A stretch of 42,824 nucleotides of DNA from Streptomyces sp. NRRL S-244 (GTDB lineage: Bacteria; Actinomycetota; Actinomycetes; Streptomycetales; Streptomycetaceae): NCBI RefSeq assembly GCF_000717915.1, contig NZ_JOCX01000038.1, positions 1 to 42,824 of the forward strand. Reading direction: 5' to 3'. Position 1 is the stretch's first letter. Each line of letters opens with the position of its first letter. Both the position numbers and the translations under genes were made by a program. Below, in pieces: positions 25,393-32,765 of the stretch. A model generated the notes under the pieces. That model was given only the letters and a program-made list of their open reading frames with translations. It had not been told where the DNA came from and did not search any database.

Positions 25393-26502
25393 TCAATCGT
25401 CCAGCGACATGGCGTTCTTGGCGTGCTCGACGGACGCCTCCGAGGCGGGCCCGCCGGGATTCTCCGTGGCCAGAGCCTGGTTGAGGGTGACGAAGGGCCG
25501 CATGCGCCGCTCGTAGTCGGCGTACGCGGCGGTGTGGCCGCTCTGCGCCCGGGCTGCCCGGGCGAGGCAGTCGGCCAGTACGTACGCACCGACGAGGGCG
25601 ATGCTGGTGCCCTGCCCCGAGAGCGGGGAGGGGCAGTAACCGGCGTCTCCGAGCAGGGCCACCCTGCCGCGCGACCAGCTGTCCAAGCGGATCTGGGCCA
25701 TGGCATCGCAGTAGAAGTCGGGCGCTTGCACGGCGGCCGCGGCGAGGCGGGTGCCGTTCCAGCGCAGGGAGGTGAGCTTGTCCACTACGAGCTGCCGAAG
25801 GGCGTCGGGGGCGTGGGTGAGCGGGCCGGACTCGAAGCCGAAGGCGATCCGGAGTTCGGTGTTGTCGCGCACGGGCATGATGCCGAAGCCCGCGTCGCCG
25901 TCGCGGAGCCACATCTGCCAGTCGTCCAGGGCGAGGAAGTTGTCCGTGCTGAACACCGACAGGTAGCTGCCCAGATGGTGCGCGAAGTGTTCCTCCGGCC
26001 CGAAGGCCAGGCGCCGTACGGTCGAGTGCAGTCCGTCGGCTCCGATCACAAGGTCGAAGGTGCGGGACGCCCCGTGGGCGAAGTCGACGTGCACGCCGCC
26101 CTCGTGCTCGGCGAGCGCGGTGATGCTGTCGCCGAAGAGGTACTCGACGTCCGAGCGGGTGTGCTCGTGGACCATCCGCACCAAGTCCTCGCGCAGCAGC
26201 TCGATGTCGTCGCTGTCGAGCCTGCCGCTGCTGAAGGTGGCCTCGGTGGAGCGCTCGAGCTCCTGCCCGTCGGGGCCGAGGATCGACATGCCGCGCATCC
26301 GGGTGCGTACGCTCCTGGCCTGCTCCAGCAGGCCCGTACGCTCGACCACGTCGAGCGCGACGCCGCGGACGTCCACGGCCTGGCCGCCGGCGCGCGGGCC
26401 GGGGGCGCGTTCGACGACGGTCGGTTCGAAGCCGTGCCGGCGCAGCCAGTGGGCGAGGACGGGGCCGGCGATTCCGCCGCCGGAGATGAGAACGTTCCGC
26501 AT
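25393..26502 (-). CDS. FAD-dependent monooxygenase (PHBH fold)
   Basis: 369 aa from ATG 26502 with AAGGAG upstream; the in-frame start at 26586 includes the promoter and is rejected. The FAD Rossmann motif SGGGIAGP is near residue 7. DLVIGADGLHSTVR (the DG motif that contacts NAD(P)H) is near 157, and GDAGYCPSPLSGQGTSIALVGAYVLA near 285 binds the flavin ribityl chain. This is the class A aromatic hydroxylase layout, also used by TetX- and Rox-type antibiotic-inactivating enzymes. The substrate is unknown. It is divergent from a GntR-TetR fusion regulator with a dyad over its predicted -10, so it is probably that regulator's target. Confidence 0.88.
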   Translation of the reverse strand: MRNVLISGGGIAGPVLAHWLRRHGFEPTVVERAPGPRAGGQAVDVRGVALDVVERTGLLEQARSVRTRMRGMSILGPDGQELERSTEATFSSGRLDSDDIELLREDLVRMVHEHTRSDVEYLFGDSITALAEHEGGVHVDFAHGASRTFDLVIGADGLHSTVRRLAFGPEEHFAHHLGSYLSVFSTDNFLALDDWQMWLRDGDAGFGIMPVRDNTELRIAFGFESGPLTHAPDALRQLVVDKLTSLRWNGTRLAAAAVQAPDFYCDAMAQIRLDSWSRGRVALLGDAGYCPSPLSGQGTSIALVGAYVLADCLARAARAQSGHTAAYADYERRMRPFVTLNQALATENPGGPASEASVEHAKNAMSLDD

Positions 26503-26561
26503 GGGAGGGCTCCTTGTCTTGGGGTGTACGTGGCGTTGGGGCAGCGCCCCGAACACAACTG

Positions 26562-26590
26562 AACGTACGCTGTACGCACACCCCATTCAA
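26562..26590 (-). promoter_or_regulatory. Promoter of the FAD monooxygenase with operator dyad
   Basis: On the minus strand TTGAAT (26585-26590), 17 bp, then TACGTT (26562-26567) forms a good promoter. The dyad CGTAC-3-GTACG (26564-26576) covers the -10. A repressor bound there would block the gene. Confidence 0.55.
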
Positions 26591-26612
26591 CTGGCCAAAT
26601 GACCCTACTGAC

Positions 26613-26670
26613 CTAGCACAGTTGAGATTCGCTCAGCGTCTTGGCTGCTAGCCTCTGTGCTAGTACAGAG
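26613..26670. promoter_or_regulatory. Operator-like inverted repeats before the GntR-TetR gene
   Basis: CTAGCACAG (26613-26621) and CTGTGCTAG (26655-26663) are perfect inverted 9-mers. The second lies within another perfect dyad, CTCTGT-6-ACAGAG (26653-26670), which ends just before the ribosome site GGGAGGAG. This is where an autoregulator would bind. The two families of dyads in this divergent region fit a protein with two DNA-binding domains, though that is speculation. Confidence 0.55.
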
Positions 26671-26687
26671 AGGGAGGAGCAGAGAAC

Positions 26688-27680
26688 GTGACGCATCCCA
26701 CAGGGGCCCAGGGCGAGCCGCCCTATCTGCGCATCGCCGGCGAGATCCGCCGGCGCATCACGGACGGCGAACTCGCGCCCGGGGACCGGGTCCCGTCGAC
26801 CCGTCAGGTCGCCAGGGAGTGGGACGTCGCGATGGCCACCGCCGCCAAGGCGCTGACCGCCCTGCGCTTGGAGGGGCTGGTCGAGACCCGGCCCCGCACC
26901 GGCACGGTCGTGGCGGCGCCCGCTCCGGTGGGGCCGCCGCGACGGCGGCCGTCAGCCAGCCCAGGCGGTTCATCCGCCTCATCCGCTGCATCCGCCTCAC
27001 CGGCCCCGGCCATCGAGGGAGACCTGACCCTCGACCGGATCGTCCGCGCCGCCATCGACATCGCCGACGCGGAAGGGCTCTCCGCGCTCTCCATGCGCGG
27101 CGTGGCGGCCCGGCTCGGTGTCGCGGCCATGTCGCCGTACAGGTACGTCCCCAGCAAGGACGACCTCGTCCTGCTCATGGCCGACGCCGCCTTCGGCGAG
27201 GAGTCCTACCCCGCGGACGCCCCGGAGGGCTGGCGCTCCCGCATCGAGCTGGGTGGCCGGACCCTGTGGGCCCTGTACCGCCGGCACCCGTGGCTGGCCC
27301 AGCTCGGCTCCCTCACCCGCCCGCTGCTCGTAACCAACCTGCTGGTCCACGGCGAATGGATGCTGGCCGCGCTCGACGGCCACGGCCTCGATCCCGAGAC
27401 GCTGTTCGACATCCACGTACTGCTGTACAGCCATGTCCAGGGGCTGGCCGTGCACCTGGAGTGGGAGGCCCACGCCGAGGCGACCACCGGCCAGTCGGAG
27501 GACCAGTGGATGGAAAACCGCGCCCCGACCCTCCGCGCTCTGATGGAATCCGGCCGCTTCCCCGCCTTCTCCAAGGCGGTCGGAGCCTTCGAAGGGGGCT
27601 ATGACCTACGCCTCGACGCCCTCTTCGAACTGGGTCTCAAGGCCCTCTTGGACGGCCTGACCCCCCTGATCGAAGGCTAG
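26688..27680 (+). CDS. Hybrid regulator: GntR-type winged helix fused to a TetR-type domain
   Basis: 330 aa, GTG start. Residues about 10-78 are a GntR HTH: YLRIAGEIRRRITDGELAPGDRVPSTRQVAREWDVAMATAAKAL. A Ser/Ala/Pro linker follows (about 84-108). Residues about 112-165 are a TetR HTH: LTLDRIVRAAIDIADAEGLSALSMRGVAARLGVAAMSPYRYV. A TetR-type helical ligand domain makes up the rest. So two complete DNA-binding modules sit in one chain. It is divergent from the FAD monooxygenase and upstream of a glycosyltransferase. I infer a ligand-released repressor of one or both. Confidence 0.9.
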   Translation: MTHPTGAQGEPPYLRIAGEIRRRITDGELAPGDRVPSTRQVAREWDVAMATAAKALTALRLEGLVETRPRTGTVVAAPAPVGPPRRRPSASPGGSSASSAASASPAPAIEGDLTLDRIVRAAIDIADAEGLSALSMRGVAARLGVAAMSPYRYVPSKDDLVLLMADAAFGEESYPADAPEGWRSRIELGGRTLWALYRRHPWLAQLGSLTRPLLVTNLLVHGEWMLAALDGHGLDPETLFDIHVLLYSHVQGLAVHLEWEAHAEATTGQSEDQWMENRAPTLRALMESGRFPAFSKAVGAFEGGYDLRLDALFELGLKALLDGLTPLIEG

Positions 27681-27886
27681 CTGCCGGGCAGGGTGGTGCC
27701 GAGGAGGACGATCGAGAGCACATCGCACCCCTGTCCGGCAAGGCCCCTAGCAGAACGTCCGATTACCGACCCTCTCGTTGCACCTCGGGAACACGGCCTG
27801 GCTGTGGGCCAGTTCAACGAACGGCACCGGGGGCGAGCCTGCACGACTCACCCCCGACCGACAGACCACATGGGCAAGGAGACACC

Positions 27887-29008
27887 GTGCGCGTACTCTT
27901 CACCGGACCGGCCTCGGCCGGTCACCTGTTCCCGATGATCCCCACCGCGCAGGCGCTGCACGCAGCCGGCCACGAGGTGCTGTTCGCGTGTTCGCAACCG
28001 CTGAACCACCTGCGCCAGGCCGGATTCCCGATCGTCGAGATCGGCGACGGCCGTACGATCCGGGAGGTGTTCGAGCAGTCCACCGGTGAGGAGGCGCGCT
28101 ACGTCAGCCCGGACCTGAGCACGGACCAGATCCTCGACATGGCGGCCCGCGGGTTCGCGCTGGCCTCCCGGCCCACCGTGGACGGGCTCCTGGAGACCGC
28201 CGAGAACTGGGGCGCCGACCTGCTGGTGTACGACTCCTTCCAGGCCTCGGCCCCGCTCGTCGCGGCCAAGCTCAAGATCCCGTCGGTGATCCAGAATTTC
28301 GGCGTCACCTCCGGCCACGACATGGTCGCCCGGCTCGCCGCGAACTTCACCGAGGCGTACGGGACGTACGGGGTGGAAGGGCCCGCCATACCGACCGCGC
28401 TGGACATCGTTCCCGCCTCGCTCGGCGGCGACGAGGGCAGCCTGCGGATGCGCTACCTCCCCTACAACGGCGGCGGCACCATCCCCGCCGGGCTCCTCCG
28501 CCGCGGGGACCGCCCGCGGGTCGCCGTCACACTGGGCACCGTGCTCACCGAGATGGACGGCGTCCGCGCCATCATCCGGCTGACCGAAGCGGCGGCCTCG
28601 GTCGACGCCGAGTTCCTCCTCGCCGTCGGCGACGCCGACCTCACCCCCCTGGGCACCCTCCCCGACAACGTCCGCCCGCTGCCCTGGACCCCGCTCGCCG
28701 AGTTGCTGACGGCGTCCGACGCGCTGATCCACCACGGTGGCTCCGGCACCATGCTCACCGCCCTCCAGGCGGGCGTGCCCCAGCTCGTCCTCCCCCAGGG
28801 CGCAGACCACTTCACCAACGCCGACGCCCTCACCGCGACCGGCGCCGCCCTGCGCTCCGCCTCCGACACCGTCGACACCGCGCTCCTGACCCGCCTCATC
28901 AGCGACCCGGACCTACGGGGGGCCGCCTCCCGCCTCCAGGCGGAGAACGCCGCCCTGCCGAGCCCGGCCGAAACCGTCCCCGCCCTCGAAGCCCTGACCA
29001 CCGACTAG
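27887..29008 (+). CDS. Glycosyltransferase, macrolide/EryCIII-like GT1 family
   Basis: 373 aa, GTG start with AAGGAG nine bases upstream. N-terminal acceptor lobe VRVLFTGPASAGHLFPMIPTAQAL; C-terminal nucleotide-sugar lobe with VTLGTVLTEMDG, WTPLAELLTASDALIHHGGSGT and AGVPQLVLPQGADHFTNADAL, the PSPG-like signature of EryCIII/DesVII-type enzymes that add (deoxy)sugars to polyketides. No polyketide synthase or sugar genes are nearby, so it is an orphan. It may glycosylate and inactivate an antibiotic or xenobiotic rather than build one. The 206 bp upstream contain no gene and no clear promoter. Confidence 0.87.
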   Translation: MRVLFTGPASAGHLFPMIPTAQALHAAGHEVLFACSQPLNHLRQAGFPIVEIGDGRTIREVFEQSTGEEARYVSPDLSTDQILDMAARGFALASRPTVDGLLETAENWGADLLVYDSFQASAPLVAAKLKIPSVIQNFGVTSGHDMVARLAANFTEAYGTYGVEGPAIPTALDIVPASLGGDEGSLRMRYLPYNGGGTIPAGLLRRGDRPRVAVTLGTVLTEMDGVRAIIRLTEAAASVDAEFLLAVGDADLTPLGTLPDNVRPLPWTPLAELLTASDALIHHGGSGTMLTALQAGVPQLVLPQGADHFTNADALTATGAALRSASDTVDTALLTRLISDPDLRGAASRLQAENAALPSPAETVPALEALTTD

Positions 29009-29100
29009 ACGGCGCCACAGCCCAACCGCCGGTGGCCGGGCACCCGTTGCCCGACCACCGGCGCCGGGCCCGGCCCGGGACCGGGTGGGACGTACGCGGC

Positions 29101-29131
29101 TTGACTCTCCACCGGCTGGAGACCGGAGAGT
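29101..29131 (+). promoter_or_regulatory. MerR-type promoter before the broken merR gene
   Basis: TTGACT (29101-29106) is followed directly by the dyad CTCCA-5-TGGAG (29107-29121), in the position MerR proteins occupy between an over-spaced -35 and -10. The outer CTCTCC/GGAGAG arms extend the symmetry. The -10 is weak. This would be an autoregulatory site. Confidence 0.45.
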
Positions 29132-29138
29132 GGGCGGC

Positions 29139-29923
29139 ATGAACGGCACCACGTCCCCGCACTCGATCGGCAGCCTCTCGTCCCGTACCGGCGTACCGGT
29201 GCGGACGATCCGGTTCTACTCCGACATCGGCTTGCTGCCCCCGACCCACCGCACCCCGGCCGGCTACCGCAGCTACGACGACGCGGCCCTGATCCGGCTC
29301 CGGACCATCTGCGCCCTGCGAGAGCTCGACGTCGATCTCGCAACGATCCGGCGCGTCCTCGGCGGCGACCTCTCCGTCGCCGAGGTCGCCGCCGCCCAAG
29401 CCGACGCCGCCGAACTCCAGATCCGCATGCTGCGCCTGCGGCAGAGCGTGCTGCGGCACCTCGCCCGGCGCGGCTACGACCCCGAGGAGACGGCTCTCGT
29501 ACACCGCCTCATCCGCCTCACGTCCGAGGAGCGCCGCCGCCCGCCGACGAGGACGCCCTGCCGGGGGTCGCTGCCGGGGCGGCGGCGGAGCTCGTCGCCT
29601 TCGCCCGCCAGGCGGTCGCCGCCGCGAGGGAATCGGGCACCGATCCGCAGGACGAGGGGGCCGCGGCGGTGGTCGATGCCGTCGTGGCACGCTTCGCCTC
29701 CGCCCTCGGCCGCCCTGTCGGGCCCGGGCTGAAGGAATGGATGGCGGGGCGGTTGGAGGAGGGACACGACCCGCTCGTCGCGCGCTACTGGCGGCTGGTG
29801 TGGACCGTCAACGACTGGCAGGTGGTCCCCGGGCACCTCCCCTTCCAGCCCTGGCTGATCGAGGCCCTGCGAGCTCGGGGCGGCCCTGTGCCCCTCATCA
29901 CCGCTCCCCACTTGCCTGCCTAG
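29139..29923 (+). pseudogene. MerR-family regulator interrupted by a frameshift
   Basis: The start ATG 29139 opens a normal MerR N-terminus (HSIGSLSSRTGVPVRTIRFYSDIGLLP...YRSYDDAALIRLRTICAL) up to LTSEERRR near 29540. There the frame shifts inside the GC run GCCGCCGCCCGCCG. The original frame turns into Arg/Ser/Pro-rich nonsense ending at 29732. A second frame continues sensibly: DEDALPG, VAFARQAVAAARE, then LEEGHDPLVARYWRLVWTVNDWQ to a TAG at 29921-29923. Joining the two, after restoring one base, would give about 260 residues. Either the gene is inactivated or the consensus lost a base in this run. Confidence 0.8.
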
Positions 29924-29953
29924 GAGCCCTAGGTTAAAACTAGGACCCCTAGG
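29919..29953. promoter_or_regulatory. Four-fold CTAGG operator before the TetR/hydrolase operon
   Basis: CCTAGG occurs at 29919-29924, 29928-29933 and 29948-29953, and ACTAGG at 29939-29944. They form two 15-bp units (29919-29933, 29939-29953) spaced 20 bp, about two helical turns. TTGCCT-17-TAAAAC (29912-29940) gives a promoter lying under the array. The first motif contains the merR stop codon. Probable cooperative binding site for the TetR protein encoded next. Confidence 0.65.
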
Positions 29954-29969
29954 AACAAGTGGAGGGTGC

Positions 29970-30563
29970 ATGGCGCGGGCAGGGCTGACGACGGAGCGGG
30001 TGACGGTCGCGGGCGCCGAGCTGGCCGACGAGGTCGGGCTCGACCAGGTGACCATGTCGCAGGTGGCACGGCGACTCGGTGTGAAGGACGCCAGCCTCTA
30101 CACGCACGTGCGCAACCTGGCCGAGCTGCGCGGCCGGATCGCGCTGCTGGCCGCCGACGAGAAGACCATCCGTATCGCGGAGGCCACCGCCGGCCGGGCG
30201 GGCAAGGAGGCACTGGTCGCCTTCGCCAACGCCTGGCGGGAGTACGCCCACCAGCATCCGGGCCGCTACACGGCGACCCAGGTCCCGACCCGGATCGACC
30301 CCGAGCTGGCCGCGCAGGCGCCCGGCCCGCGGCGCGCGGTCGAGCTGACCTACGGCATGCTGCGCGGCTACGGACTGGCCGAGCCCGACCTGACCGACGC
30401 GGTCCGGCTGTTGCGCAGCACGTTCCACGGGTTCGTCGCCCTGGAGGCCGCGGGCGGGTTCGGGCACGAGCGTTCGCCGCAGCAGTCCTGGATCCGCGCC
30501 CTCGACGCCCTCCACACCCTCCTGGAGCACTGGCCCGCGTCCGGAGAAGGAGCCTCCTCATGA
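29970..30563 (+). CDS. TetR-family regulator
   Basis: 197 aa. HTH about 12-55: VAGAELADEVGLDQVTMSQVARRLGVKDASLYTHVRNLAEL. The C-terminal domain with AYAHQHPGRYTATQVP and LLRSTFHGFVALEAAGGFG is the WHG-type TetR ligand domain seen in actinobacterial regulators. Start ATG 29970 has GGAGGG upstream. Its stop overlaps the hydrolase start (ATGA, 30560-30563), so the two are translationally coupled. The CTAGG array directly upstream is the expected autoregulatory site. The ligand may be the hydrolase substrate. Confidence 0.9.
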   Translation: MARAGLTTERVTVAGAELADEVGLDQVTMSQVARRLGVKDASLYTHVRNLAELRGRIALLAADEKTIRIAEATAGRAGKEALVAFANAWREYAHQHPGRYTATQVPTRIDPELAAQAPGPRRAVELTYGMLRGYGLAEPDLTDAVRLLRSTFHGFVALEAAGGFGHERSPQQSWIRALDALHTLLEHWPASGEGASS

Positions 30564-31405
30564 CCGACCCGACCCTCGGCAGCCTGCGCGTGAACGGCGC
30601 GACCCTGCACTACGAAGTACGCGGCCAGGGCCCGCTCCTGCTGCTGATCCCCGGCGGAGCGGGCGGCGCGGCGGCCTTCGACGGCATCGCCGACGACCTG
30701 GCCGCCGAGTACAGCGTCGCGACGTACGACCCGCGCGGCATCTCCCGCAGCACGCTCGACGACCCCGAGGCGGAGCAGAGCGTGGCCGCGCACGCGGACG
30801 ACGCGTTGCGGATACTGGACCTGCTGTCGCCCGGCGAGCCCGCCCGGGTGTTCGGCGCCAGCTCGGGCGCGATCGCCGCGGTGCACCTGCTCACCGCCCA
30901 CCCCGAACGCGTCGAGCGCCTCGTGGCACACGAGCCGCCGCTGGTGGAGGTCCTGCCGGACGCCCCCGAACACCGTGCGCTCCTCGTACGTGTGCAGGAG
31001 ACGTTCCGCACCCGGGGGCTCCTGCCGGCCATGGCCGAGTTCGCCGCCGGCCTGGCGAAGGAGGGCGGCGGCAACACCACTGAGCCGCCGAAGGCCGAGC
31101 TCGAGCTCCCGCCCCAGGCGGCGGCCCGGGCCGAGCGGACGATGGCCAACCTGCCGTACTTCCTCGGGCGCATCGTGCCCGCCTTCATGGCCTACGCACC
31201 GGACGTCCGCCGTCTGGAAGCCCTGTCGGACCGGCTCGTGCTCGCCGGCGGCCAGGACTCACGGGGCGAATTGCCCTATCGTCCGGCCGCTCTGCTGAGC
31301 GAGCGGCTGGGCACGGAACTCCTGCACTTCCCCGGCGGTCACACCGGCCTGACCACGCACCCGGCCGAGTTCGCGGAACTCCTCCGGAAGGCCTTCCGCG
31401 CTTAG
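30560..31405 (+). CDS. Alpha/beta-fold hydrolase
   Basis: 281 aa. Oxyanion region LLLIPGGAGGAAAF (28-40), YDPRGISRS, nucleophile elbow GASSGA (99-104, Ser101), late acid LVLAGGQDSRG and base FPGGHTGLTTHP. It is a cytosolic alpha/beta hydrolase of the epoxide-hydrolase/proline-iminopeptidase size class. No substrate-specific signature is seen. Translationally coupled to the TetR gene, so hydrolase and regulator levels are tied. Followed by YjbQ after 91 bp. Confidence 0.88.
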   Translation: MTDPTLGSLRVNGATLHYEVRGQGPLLLLIPGGAGGAAAFDGIADDLAAEYSVATYDPRGISRSTLDDPEAEQSVAAHADDALRILDLLSPGEPARVFGASSGAIAAVHLLTAHPERVERLVAHEPPLVEVLPDAPEHRALLVRVQETFRTRGLLPAMAEFAAGLAKEGGGNTTEPPKAELELPPQAAARAERTMANLPYFLGRIVPAFMAYAPDVRRLEALSDRLVLAGGQDSRGELPYRPAALLSERLGTELLHFPGGHTGLTTHPAEFAELLRKAFRA

Positions 31406-31496
31406 CCCCCTTTCGTTGCTCATTCCTGCGGGGTACGGGGAGTCCGGTGGCGCGGCGTACCCCGTGCACCCGGCTTCGGCCGACGACAATGCTCGT

Positions 31497-31919
31497 GTGC
31501 CGCAGACCTTCACCACGCGAACGCTGGCCGTCGAGACGGGCTCCACGGAGACCGTGTACGACCTGACCGAAGCCTGTGCGGAGTTCCTGCGGGAGGAGGC
31601 TCAGGGGCGGAGCGGGCTGCTCAACGTGTTCACGCCTCATGCCACGGCCGGGCTGGCTGTCATCGAGACGGGTGCCGGCAGCGACGATGATCTGCTGGAG
31701 TCCCTGCATACGCTGCTGCCCGCCGACGACCGCTGGCGCCACCGGCACGGCGCTCCGGGACACGGCCGCGACCACGTGCTCCCGGCGTTCGTACCGCCAC
31801 ACGCCACGCTGCCGGTGGTGCAGGGCGAGCTGGCCTTGGGGACGTGGCAGTCGGTCGTCCTCGTCGACACCAATCGCGACAACCCACAGCGGACCGTACG
31901 GCTGTCCTTCCTGGCCTGA
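31497..31919 (+). CDS. YjbQ/UPF0047 family protein
   Basis: 140 aa from GTG 31497, the usual family length; a reading from 31416 adds unconserved residues. Motifs: LLNVFTPHATAGLAVIE, DDLLESLHTLLP, WRHRHG, DHVLPAFVPPHATLPVVQGELALGTWQSVVLVD and a terminal RTVRLSFLA. The His-rich trimeric active site is intact. Members show weak thiamine-phosphate synthase activity and complement thiE mutants, but the physiological role is unsettled. It converges with the HEAT-repeat gene (49-bp gap). Confidence 0.93.
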   Translation: MPQTFTTRTLAVETGSTETVYDLTEACAEFLREEAQGRSGLLNVFTPHATAGLAVIETGAGSDDDLLESLHTLLPADDRWRHRHGAPGHGRDHVLPAFVPPHATLPVVQGELALGTWQSVVLVDTNRDNPQRTVRLSFLA

Positions 31920-31968
31920 CCGAGAACCCGGTCAAGGTCGCACTCTCCCCGGCCACCCGCTCACTCGG

Positions 31969-32643
31969 TCACGGCCGGTCCTGCAAGGCCGCAATGCGCT
32001 TGGCCTCCTCGATCGCGTACTCGAATCCGGCTTCCGGATCGCGCAGCAGCCGTTCCGTGGCCATCGCATGGTGACGCACTCGGGGGTCGGGGTCCGTCAT
32101 GGCCGGGCGCAGGGCCGGCAGAGCGGCCGCCTCGCCGAGGGCGATCAGGGCCCGGCTCAGGCTCAGCTGCGTGTCACGCCCGCCCCGCCCCAGCTGCGCC
32201 GCCAGCGCACCGGCCGGCCCGGGCTCCTCACCTTCGGGCACGAGCACCACCGCCGCCCGCCAGGCACTGCGCGCCACCTCGTCGTCGGCGTCGGACAGGA
32301 GCGCACCGGTGATCGCCGGCCATGCCTGCCGGTCGCCGATCTTGGACAGCGTGTGCAGTGCCTGGCTTCGCGCCTGCGCCCGCTCGGAGCGGAGCTCGTC
32401 GATCAGCCGTGGGACCGTGATGGATGCCGCGTGACGGGTCAGCGCCCACGTCAGCATCTCCCGCACGGAGAAATCGGGCTCGACCGCGCACCGTTCCACG
32501 AGTCGCTCCACGGAGCGCGCGTCCGGAGTCGAGCCGATCGTCGAGCCGATCGCCAGCGCCGCCCGCAGCCGCACCGACGGGCGGCCGTCCTCCAGAGCCC
32601 GGAGAGCGCTCGGCGTGTTCGTGTCCTGGTCCGTCGTGGTCAT
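31969..32643 (-). CDS. HEAT-repeat protein under a MerR-type promoter
   Basis: 224 aa from ATG 32643, which follows GAGGAGG; an in-frame GTG at 32652 overlaps that site. The sequence is a series of about 30-residue helical pairs: SVRLRAALAIGST, SVREMLTWALTRHA, ARSQALHTLSKIGDRQAW, DEVARSAWRAAVVLV, DTQLSLSRALIALGEAAAL, DPRVRHHAMATERLLRDPE. This is an all-alpha HEAT/PBS-lyase-like solenoid without catalytic residues, so probably a cytosolic protein-binding scaffold. The promoter has a MerR dyad at 32671-32693, but no merR gene is adjacent. Function unknown. Confidence 0.82.
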   Translation of the reverse strand: MTTTDQDTNTPSALRALEDGRPSVRLRAALAIGSTIGSTPDARSVERLVERCAVEPDFSVREMLTWALTRHAASITVPRLIDELRSERAQARSQALHTLSKIGDRQAWPAITGALLSDADDEVARSAWRAAVVLVPEGEEPGPAGALAAQLGRGGRDTQLSLSRALIALGEAAALPALRPAMTDPDPRVRHHAMATERLLRDPEAGFEYAIEEAKRIAALQDRP

Positions 32644-32664
32644 CGGAACCACCTCCTCGACGGC

Positions 32665-32695
32665 AGTGAAGACCTTGTCACCGTGTCAAGGTCAA
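32665..32695 (-). promoter_or_regulatory. MerR-type promoter with near-perfect 23-bp dyad
   Basis: GACCTTG-9-CAAGGTC (32671-32693) is symmetric at all but two flanking positions, since its centre also reads CAC-c-GTG. On the minus strand TTGACC (-35, 32690-32695) and TTCACT (-10, 32665-32670) are 19 bp apart with the dyad between them, the textbook MerR-activator layout. Confidence 0.75.
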
Positions 32696-32732
32696 ACGCC
32701 GGAGCCGCCCCGCCCCGCCCGGCCCCCGCCCC

Positions 32733-32756
32733 GCCCCCGCGCCGGAGCGCGGGGGC
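32733..32756 (-). terminator. Terminator hairpin after the GH3 gene
   Basis: A 10-bp GC stem (32733-32742 with 32747-32756) closes a CGGA loop, ten bases beyond the GH3 stop in its reading direction. Confidence 0.65.
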
Positions 32757-32765
32757 TTCGCCCCG

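Noticed and set aside
26613..26670. Inverted repeats considered as ends of a mobile element
   Set aside because: Only 58 bp apart with no transposase; they fit an operator better.
27693..27938. Short plus ORF between the fusion regulator and glycosyltransferase
   Set aside because: Overlaps the glycosyltransferase start in another frame and has poor codon bias.
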